Shown piece after piece: positions 56,701-64,000 of a stretch of DNA of 64,000 nucleotides. The notes below the pieces were generated by a model, which did no database searches, was not told the origin of the DNA, and worked only from the letters and a program-made list of their open reading frames with translations. How positions within the stretch are numbered: position 1 is the first letter of the stretch; every line of letters begins with the position of its first letter. Source of the stretch: Hormiphora californensis (lineage: Eukaryota > Ctenophora > Tentaculata > Cydippida > Pleurobrachiidae); the NCBI GenBank assembly GCA_020137815.1, contig CM035352.1, positions 8,104,905-8,168,904 of the forward strand. Reading direction: 5' to 3'. The position numbers and the translations under genes were made by a program.

Positions 56701-57520
56701 TGAGAGAGCGTGACATGTGGGCCGTGATGGGACGTAATCACGATGGAATGTGGACAGGGTGTTTATGATTTGGTCAACACAGAGAGGTATATCTTCCTCT
56801 CTCTTGAGATGAGGCATCAGCATATTGGAGGAGAGGAGGGGGGGGGGGGGGTCATTTGTTGTTACTCAGGAGCAATATATTGAATGTGATGACAGATAGT
56901 AAATCCCAGGGGGACATGTGTTTTCATCCCTCTCTCTCTCTCTCTCTCTCTCATTATCTCCCCATTAACTCACCGTGACTCGAGGGGGCACGACGTTCTT
57001 CGGTTTTGGCATAATCTTGGGAGCAGTAGTAGGTTTGTATTCGGTGTTAGTGTTGTTGTTAGGGAGGCTCGAGGTACTTTTCCGGGGGGCCGCTCTGGGA
57101 GGAGGGGGTCGTGGAGGTGCATTCTCGTCCTCTGAACTTGTTTCTAGGGGGAGTTGGGTGTGAAGGGATATATGGGGGAGTATGGGGTTAGAATCATATA
57201 GTGTGGGGGTTAGGGTAATTGCCAAGAGGGGTTGTACTACCTATGATCAGAAATTATTAGCCGTCATATCAACGAACTGGAGAGAGTTGTGTGGTCGAGG
57301 AATGTATCAGATTTTGATAAATTTAGATTTCTCAACAGATGGAGAGAGGAGGGGGGGGGGAATGATCTATATAACGTATTCTTAGCAGTTAGCAGCATGT
57401 CACAGTGTGGTGGGAGCTCCCTCTCTAAACCACACCGGGAGGGGTGCATGTTCCCTTACTCACATTTACCCTTAGCTTTAAATGTCTAATTAGAGAAAGC
57501 TAGGACGGGCGGAGAGAGAT

Positions 57521-57559
<39 letters not shown>

Positions 57560-59892
57560 AAATAGGTTCGCTTCCTCTCGCAGTTTGTTTACGTTTCCTG
57601 ACTAGCTAATTTGACAACCTACACCCTCTCACACAGCACACATATGCTCAACGGGAAAGCGATGGTTCAGGATGGGAAAGAGAGAGAGAGGGTGGGAGAG
57701 AGGGTGGGAGATAGGGTGGGAACAACGGAACCTAATGGGATCCCACGACCCACAGAGCCTAGTAACAGATGTTATACATGTAGTGTATCTCCCAGTAATA
57801 GAGCCAAGTAACATTACGTTGTCAGGGGCAACTGATAATCGGCACAGGCCACAGCTGCTGTACGAAATATGTTGTCATATATATCCAGTATAACTTACAT
57901 ATAATATGTAAACGTACTCTTAGTGGTACGGTCTTAGTGGTACGGTCGACATTTAGTCAATTAGTTAGTCAATTAGTTATAAACTAGGTGCAGTTTAAAA
58001 GTCGGTCTAGTAGTAGCGTTTAGCATGTAAGCTGAAAAGCATCATTCCTAGCAGTAACTCACTACGTTTAACTCTGGGGCTAGTGTGCCAGTATAGAGGG
58101 TGCTCTCCTTGACTTGAGTGACCTAATAAAATACAACTAATGACCTAATAAAATACAACTAGGTAGTAACAAAATTTTTAATCTCTTATCTAGCTCGCTT
58201 TCTCTCTCTCACAACTAGGAGTGAGGGGGTTAAATCATATGAGATTCAAATGATCACATTTTAAATATTCTGTGAAGTGTGAGAGTCCACAGCATGGTGT
58301 TCTACCTCACAGCTCACTGCTCTCTTTCTCTCTCGGTCTCATTTCTGCCTTCTGGAGAGTGGTTAGCAGCACATGTAGTATCATGTTTCCTACACACACA
58401 ACAAAACAAGATCCCCTGCTCAGGTTTCAAACAAGTCCAGAGACTCTGGGAGCACACTATAGAACATAGTAGGGACATAGTATTGACTGCAGTTAACAGG
58501 ATGTGCGATGGCTGTCTGGCGGCGCCGACTCAATTTAAAACACTGTTGAGAAACAAAACAAGGTCTGGTGCCGCTATATATTTGCTTCATGTGCCTCCTG
58601 GTGTTTAGCTTTTGGTGTTACCAATATATCGGAGACCATGATACGGTTACAGGCAAGACCTTTTGTTTCAATTGCACGTTGGCTTTTCTTTGTGCATTGT
58701 GCACACCTTTTATCTTTTCTCTCTCATTTCTTTTACTTTCTCCGATACAGAAAACAATGATCGTATTGAAACTATAGGGCCTATCTACAACTGTTAGCCG
58801 CTAGAAGTATCTAGAAAGTATCTCTAATAATGCACACTGGTATGGAGAGAATGTATCTAGAAAGTATAAAGTATCTCTACTGCACACTGGTATGGAGTGA
58901 ATGTATCTAGAAAGTATAAAGTATCTCTAATAATGCACACTGGTATGGAGAGAATGTATCTAGAAAGTATAAAGTATCTCTAACGCACACTGGTATGGAG
59001 AGAGTGTATTAGATTCAATGTGTAAGCTGTTCTTGTATCAAAAACATGTTCTATTAATGTTAGACATGAGATTAGAAATGATACATAACTTGTAGGCATG
59101 TAATGAATCTCTCAACTCAGTCAGATCTTCTATATTGCTGTCTACTGCAGGGCACACAGAGAGGTGACAAGCAATCTCATGTCGCATTACACACACACAC
59201 ACACGTCATTAGAGAAATGGGTGAAATGGGTGAGAAAGCCCAAGAAAATCGAATCCTTTAATAAAGAAAAGAGAGAGGGAGACAAAGAGAGAGAAAGAGA
59301 GAGAGACTAAAAAAGAGAGCGAAGATGTATATTGAAAAGGAGAGCAGGGCCCTATTCGATCCCCTTGTACGTATTGTAATGTTGATGATCAATACACTAC
59401 TTATTCCATTTGCACCGCTGTACATTAAATGTCCTTTGCACCAATCTCGGTAAATAGTCTACACACATCATACCTTGTTCAGTATCAAATATGTAGAGAA
59501 GATTAGGGTAGGACCGTTCAAGGCACATCTTCAGTAGTTTATCCCCATTCTCCATCCTCTTCAATCCATCCAGCAACTTCTCGTTCTTCCTACAATTGAG
59601 GGGGTGATTGTGGGGTCTGGTGTCAACTTGAATGATAAGGCGCTTGAATAATACTAATCTCCACTTTAATTTCTAATTGGTATCGACTATCGTCAATAAT
59701 TAAAATTAACAGTAACAACATAACAGTAGCCTGATGCGAAATGTTAACCACTCACTTTCTGATGGTCAGCTGTCTCTCCACCTCGGTTATCATATATTCA
59801 GGCATATCACTCCTGATGAATGGGAGAACTCGAGCCACCCTTAACTCCCGGAGGAGAAGGTCCCTGTTGGCGAGGATCACTGACTGTGGCAT
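50746..59892 (-). CDS. DLG5-like: DLG5-like MAGUK scaffold (CARD-like, coiled coil, 3 PDZ, SH3, GUK; 1377 aa)
   Basis: Twelve exons close in frame: 59892..59756, 59589..59474, 57143..56974, 56281..55904, 55688..55564, 55380..55224, 54607..54500, 54343..51979, 51836..51703, 51620..51492, 51320..51104 and 50843..50746. Residues 1-84 resemble the CARD-like N-terminus of DLG5. A Pro-rich linker and a long coiled coil (about 142-600) follow. PDZ domains lie at about 645-735 (FGFTIGGG), 745-835 (LGFSIIGG) and 956-1040 (LGMEIYT), an SH3 at about 1050-1120 (NGLSFKEGDVLQVFD) and a guanylate-kinase-like domain from RPIVILG to the end. DLG5 proteins organise cell junctions and polarity at the membrane. 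Human DLG5 has about 1919 residues and four PDZ domains, so one PDZ seems absent. Exon 8 of the model is very long (2365 nt), including the polar linkers. Confidence 0.93.
50848..51003. repeat. GAGGGGTGGTTAGTGGTTA minisatellite in the last DLG5 intron
   Basis: About eight imperfect copies of a 19-21 bp unit, starting right at the acceptor of the last exon. On the gene's strand the units read TAACCACCCCTCT, again like a repeated pyrimidine tract. Confidence 0.85.
57144..59473 (-). other. DLG5 intron 2 (2.3 kb), no nested gene seen
   Basis: Holds a (GA)n tract at about 57513..57560, two copies of GACCTAATAAAATACAACTA near 58119..58161, a tandem repeat at 58797..59008 and AC-rich patches. A possible small exon at 58066..58112 does not fit the reading phase. 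Confidence 0.6.
58797..59008. repeat. Tandem repeat of about 52 bp, four copies
   Basis: Units contain GCACACTGGTATGGAGAGAA followed by TGTATCTAGAAAGTATAAAG and TATCTCTA. Copies vary by loss of AATAAT-type spacers. Confidence 0.85.
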
Positions 59893-60581
59893 ATCACCTG
59901 GACTTCATCCTATAGAATAATGTTGTATTATTAACAAGATAGAAAACGATATAATGGTACTAAATCAAATAAATTGACAGATGTTGGATTAGTTTGTGTG
60001 GCTCACACCGCATTTTATTTCATAGCGTGCTCTGTGTTTCGGCCAGGAGATCAAGTATTAGTTTTTCAGAAATACTTGTTAACAAGGGCCCAGGTAAAGC
60101 CTTACAGATTAATTGTGACCATAGTAAGGTATAAGAGAAGCTCATTGTAACGGCTGGGACAGAGATAAATAAATGGTAAGTGGATCGCCCTATTTAATAA
60201 CTAATTAAAATCAACTTGGTACACACGAAACCTGAGCTACAAAAACTGATTGAAGAATTAATGAACTACGCAATGAGCTACGAAACCTTTATAGTGCTAA
60301 GACACTTTGAAGTTTGAACGTCACATTTTTGCAGAGAAATCCCTAACGACTGAGGAGACCCCTTCAAGTACAAGTAAGTAAGTATTGACTATTCCATCAT
60401 TTTCTGCACCGTTTCTTACCGTTTCTTATCATACCCTTTCCCTATCTAGCATCTACCCCTAGTAACTAGAGACCTGATCATTATTATTTATTTATTCAAT
60501 CTAATTTGTATACATTGAATCACAATCTTGCGGGCAAAATGATTTTATCATTAAAAATACTATGATGACTGGGGTGATGTT
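59893..60581. other. 5' flank of the DLG5-like gene
   Basis: Should contain its promoter and 5' UTR. I see no clear TATA box or coding exon. Confidence 0.45.
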
Positions 60582-60703
60582 TAAAGTCCGTTTCAAGCGA
60601 CTTGACCCGTAATTCTTGGAATTTGGCGCATTGCGCGTGTATTTACAAAGGGGAAATCCAGAATTTCCAGGAATCTCAGGTCAAGTCGTTTGAAACGCAC
60701 TTT
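60582..60703. mobile_element. Short MITE, 122 bp, with imperfect 35-bp terminal inverted repeats
   Basis: The left end TAAAGTCCGTTTCAAGCGAC and the right end GTCGTTTGAAACGCACTTTA are reverse complements with few mismatches, and the pairing continues inward through CTTGACC. No coding sequence. Confidence 0.65.
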
Positions 60704-60918
60704 AGGGTGAAGCAGTCACAGTCAGAGGGCATTACCGGTTAATCGCCCCAGTCCCCACAAACAGGGGGTGGGGAGTGCAAAGTTTTCAGGGGGACAAAAG
60801 TTTCAGTTTCAGTTTTCAGAAAATTAAAGGGGGGTGGCGGCCAACATCGGCCTGAATATAAATAGGTGTAGACACTTAACAATGATAAAAACTGTAATAA
60901 ATTAAATATGAAATGAGT

Positions 60919-61230
60919 CTATTGCCCCACTTGATATAGCTGCTCGTCCCTGTTGCCCTCGCCCCTCAATCTACCCCGATGCCCCCTGATGGAAACAGTT
61001 ATTGATCGCACCATGGCGAAAGATAGCCTGAGTCGAAGATAACGGATGCATTGGTCGTAGGTGTATCCCGTTTTCTTAGCTTTCTTATCGGCTAGCTGTT
61101 TCAGTGTCTTTTTGAATTCCCGACCGAGACCCCCCGTCGTGGACATTACCAGAGGTGTAAATGAAGATTTTTCCACTTCAATGACCCGATGAAGGTAGCC
61201 AGTCTTTTTCTCTTGGCATACGTTGCAGGC
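60919..61230 (-). pseudogene. 3' fragment of a second LINE-type polymerase
   Basis: On the minus strand the frame reads HRVIEVEKSSFTPLVMSTTG and then GGLGREFKKTLKQLA, YDQCIRYLRLRLSFAMVRS and RGHRG, ending at 60919. This block (FTPLV..TTGG..., then RLSFA..RS) is the usual tail after the RT domain in many invertebrate LINE-like polymerases. The RT itself is absent. Confidence 0.65.
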
Positions 61231-62437
61231 CCCTTATAATATAATATAATATAATTGAGGGGGCTGCAGCGCATTCCAACTTTTTCTCCCTCTCATGTTT
61301 TTCATTGCCTGGTTGGATGCCAGAAAATTGCAATAAAGATTCGATCACGCGCTCGATGCAAAGTGTTTCGCGCGCGTTCAAAATTGCAGCATATTCTTCA
61401 AGAATACGCGACCAGATCGCGAATCTTTTAAAACTGAGGTTTAATGTCACACTCACAGCGACTTCGGTCCTGTATGGCGGCGCCATACCCTATTTGATTA
61501 TCAAATTGCGACAGTTTGGTCAGAATGTAACAAAAATACCACCAGTGCAGCAGTTTCAAATGTTACTTGGGTTCCGTTTATTATTTCCATTTCCAATAAA
61601 ATTAAAGTTAAACGCTTTTGGTTTCGGTTTGATAATTTTAAAATGAAAATAACCATATTGTTATATATTTTTCATACAACATGCCAAAAAAATATACTAA
61701 ATTAATGCTCATTATTGTTGAAATGCCATCGGAATCGTTTTAAAGCGTTATTATATTAGGACTTGTTAGATATATTGTCAGTGCAAGAGTGTAGACATTT
61801 AATTTTCAATCCATAAAACCCTTAAAGTAAATATGTCAGTGTATTTTGAAATGTATATAGCTGTAACTAAAACTGTTTAAGTGGCTAGACATGATCACTC
61901 CTCTACATTTAATTTAACAAAAAATGGAAATATGTAAACCAGGAAACATATTCTACTGTGATTCAATCCTCCAACATTGCACACATGACACACGAGTGTA
62001 ATATATTACACAAATAATCACAAATGCCCACCTATTTACACCTAACAGTAAGCTAGTATACACAATAGCAGTTGCCTAATTAATATATATAATTATCGCT
62101 TTTTCCAAACAAAAAACGATTAAACGGTGTGTTAATGATTCAAATAAGTTTAAAACGCGTTAATTTAAATAACCAGGCTTCTTCAACATCACACCACTCG
62201 GTACGTGGTAACCATGGCAACGCAAGCACAATACTGTCTGGCGACGCCGACCTGATATACGATCAAAATGGGGTGACGCCAGACAGGCACAATATGAACC
62301 AACTGTGCGGCACAACGAAGAATGAAGCAAAATATCTCTCCCACAATAACGGTAACAATGTGACCACAGTCAGGTCACATCTCATCAGCAGCCCCTGTAT
62401 AATAACACGCGGTGTTTCTGAATGTCCATGTGTGTAT
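61231..62437. other. Intergenic, no gene recognised
   Basis: Starts with an ATAAT microsatellite near 61237..61255 and is AT-rich from 61500 to 62160. The right part is the 3' UTR side of the CaMKII-type gene. Open frames on either strand have no family support. Confidence 0.45.
62208..62221 (+). promoter_or_regulatory. Perfect RFX X-box motif
   Basis: GTAACCATGGCAAC matches GTNRCC-AT-RGYAAC at every position. It lies 217 bp beyond the stop of the CaMKII-type gene and could belong to a gene outside the obvious models. Only the match is seen; use is inferred. Confidence 0.45.
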
Positions 62438-63778
62438 CTACTGGCTTCTGTGACAGTGAGCCATCTTCCACTGGTCACCTACTCTCTGCATTACTCTTGT
62501 TTCGGAAAACCGTTCAGTGGTCGTTCCAGTTGAGCTGAGGACGGAGTTTGTTAGCGGTGAGTCAGTGTGAAGACGTGAAGTGTGTTAGTGAAACATAGCA
62601 AGTAACAACTAACAAATTGACAAAGTTAGACAAAAGTTGAGAAAGTATAAACATTAAAATGTCACAGCTATTATTATGACCCATATCATACCTAGTGGAT
62701 TGAACTAGTCGGGTATAGCTGACTACAGCAGCATCTGCACCAAGAAGTTGGACATGTGGTGCCACCATTGTACAGTTCACCTTCAACTTATCTTTCTCTG
62801 GAGAAGGGGGGGGGGTTAGGAAAGGGTTGTGAGAGTTAAACATGGTTCTTTGACACACCGTGCCCAAATTCATGGTCGTTCAAACTTCAATACTTTATCA
62901 TGTTTATGTGCTTTATTAAAAGTTGGACGTGCTCACACAGGCTCTAAAGCAGGAACCGACCGAATCAGGAAATACTGGTCCCTGATTGGCTGATAACCAG
63001 TCACGTGACCTAAATAACGAGTTCTGATTGGTTGTTTACTTGTGTCGGTCGGTTCCTGCTCTAAATTCTAAACATTCTCTCAGTACGATCTAACTCACTC
63101 TTAGCAAATATCGTGTCTTCATCCTCTGACAATTGAATTGTAATTAACTAGAATTAGCTAGAACCCTACCAGTAGTTAGCATAAGTAAGAAAGAAGACAA
63201 ATAGCTGTCACCCTTTCATTCGAGCATTACTTCAGTAATATATTGATTGGAATTTGTTCATTAAAAACTAATTACAGCAAAACTAATAGGAAACTATTCA
63301 CTTACTGGCACTCTCAAACATGTACTCGTGGAATTTAGTGCCCTCCACCAAAGCTCCATGGGTTTCCGGTTCAATGCTAGTTACAGTAGGCAACACGTTC
63401 TCTCTGTAACAGGGGGGGGGGGGTCAGGGATTACTTTTTTTGTAATCAACAACAACAAATCCCAACTGGCCCATGATACTTAGGGAACTTGACTCTCTCG
63501 CAACATGGTGGTTGTTCCACGGGCGAAATTTAGGCCGAATTCTGCCTCCAGATTGTGATATGATACTTGCAATGAACAACTGACACTTATCAGTTCACAG
63601 TAATGAGTGGGGGGGTGCGACCTCCCGGGTGTTACTAGGGGTGTTACTAGGGGGTTACTATAGGGTTACTAGGGGGTTACTATAACTTACAGATAACTAT
63701 CAACATCTCCAGAACACACGTAGAAGAGGAGAGTGTGGACTTTGGATAGGACTTCTTTCTTCGTCATAACAATTGAAT
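62438..63778 (-). CDS. CAMK2-like: CaMKII association (hub) domain, 5' partial
   Basis: Four exons close in frame to the stop: 63778..63691, 63403..63306, 62797..62692 and 62534..62438. They encode about 128 residues of the hub domain that assembles CaMKII into dodecamers. Recognisable text includes KVHTLLFYVCSGDVDSYL, IEPETHGALVEGTKFHEYMF, VAPHVQLLGADAAVVSYTRL, FSETRV and VGDQWKMAHCHRS at the very end. The sequence is well diverged: for example MQRVGDQWK stands where the family has WHRRDGKW. The kinase and regulatory segment would be right of the window, as exon phase at 63778 demands an upstream exon. It could also be a stand-alone association-domain protein; the kinase is not visible here. 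Confidence 0.85.
62948..63060. mobile_element. Short MITE, 113 bp, in an intron of the CaMKII-type gene
   Basis: Perfect 16-bp terminal inverted repeats AGCAGGAACCGACCGA, flanked by CTAA on both sides (62944..62947 and 63061..63064). The interior holds two ATTGG boxes and a CACGTG E-box. The target duplication may be TAA or CTAA. Confidence 0.65.
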
Positions 63779-64000
63779 CTGAGAGGGGAAACAGTTGTCG
63801 GATTTGAGGAGGAAATAGTTGGATTTTGTGGTAAACCCTCCCCATACTCATTCATACACAAGTCCGGTGCCTAAATGTAGGAAAGGGTCAGTGTTGTGAA
63901 TTTTCTGGAAGCAATGGGAGGCCTCAACTAAATGGACCCTATGTAGGTTACAAGAACACCCAAAAAATCTCCAAAAAACATCTCTGGGCGTTTCAGGCTA
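63779..64000 (-). other. Intron of the CaMKII-type gene up to the window edge
   Basis: No upstream exon is found in the last 222 bp. The acceptor of the first visible exon is at 63779-63780. Confidence 0.5.

Noticed and set aside
58066-58112. A possible extra exon of the DLG5-like gene (VKESTLYTGTLAPELN)
   Set aside because: It has splice-like ends and plausible text, but its phase does not fit the next exon, whereas exon 2 joins 57143 in frame directly. It might be used in an unseen isoform.
62129-62533. 134-codon plus-strand frame
   Set aside because: It overlaps, in antisense, the last CaMKII-type exon and has no family resemblance.

Overview
The window is nuclear DNA of an invertebrate animal. 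Every confident gene is split by short GT-AG introns, and the proteins are metazoan: a DLG5-type scaffold, a CaMKII association domain, a sphingolipid delta-4 desaturase, NAP1 with the CKQQ end, and an ER thioredoxin-fold protein ending in HDEL. Introns and spacers are full of CT/GA microsatellites, minisatellites, C/G homopolymers and small inverted-repeat transposons. I cannot name the species; an early-branching marine animal such as a sponge would fit, but that is a guess.

Layout. 0.5-1.0 kb (-): small secreted acidic protein with a TATA box. 1.6-12.4 kb (+): pyrimidine-nucleotide mitochondrial carrier (SLC25A33/36 type), 5' end off the window. Its 9 kb intron holds a dynamin-related GTPase (-, 5.9-8.6 kb), a mitochondrial-type arginase (+, 10.0-11.0 kb) and two transposon-like elements. 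13.0-20.0 kb: a Ty3/gypsy LTR retrotransposon with both LTRs and a 4-bp target duplication. 20.4-25.6 kb (+): NAP1, its third exon lying in a stretch of poor consensus. 26.5-37.0 kb (+): 16-exon ER thioredoxin-fold protein; its fourth intron holds an intronless BTB-like gene, a broken tandem copy of it and a hAT-like element. 37.2-43.2 kb (-): DEGS-type desaturase, convergent with the previous gene, whose first intron holds a 2.8 kb minisatellite. 43.8-45.3 kb (-): frameshifted flavin monooxygenase. 45.5-50 kb: repeats and a 5'-truncated LINE. 50.7-59.9 kb (-): DLG5-like scaffold, 12 exons. 60.9-61.2 kb (-): a second LINE tail. 62.4-63.8 kb (-): CaMKII association domain, 5' end off the window.

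The gene models for the ER protein (778 aa), desaturase (327 aa), DLG5 (1377 aa), dynamin-like protein (664 aa) and arginase (310 aa) were assembled by hand from splice sites and stay in frame to the stop. The clearest theme is nesting: whole genes sit inside large introns of other genes, and three mitochondria-linked genes share one locus. The most striking single structure is the minisatellite in the desaturase, whose unit repeats a 3' splice site about 88 times just upstream of the real one. Parts of the retrotransposon and NAP1 look like consensus damage and should not be read as biology.
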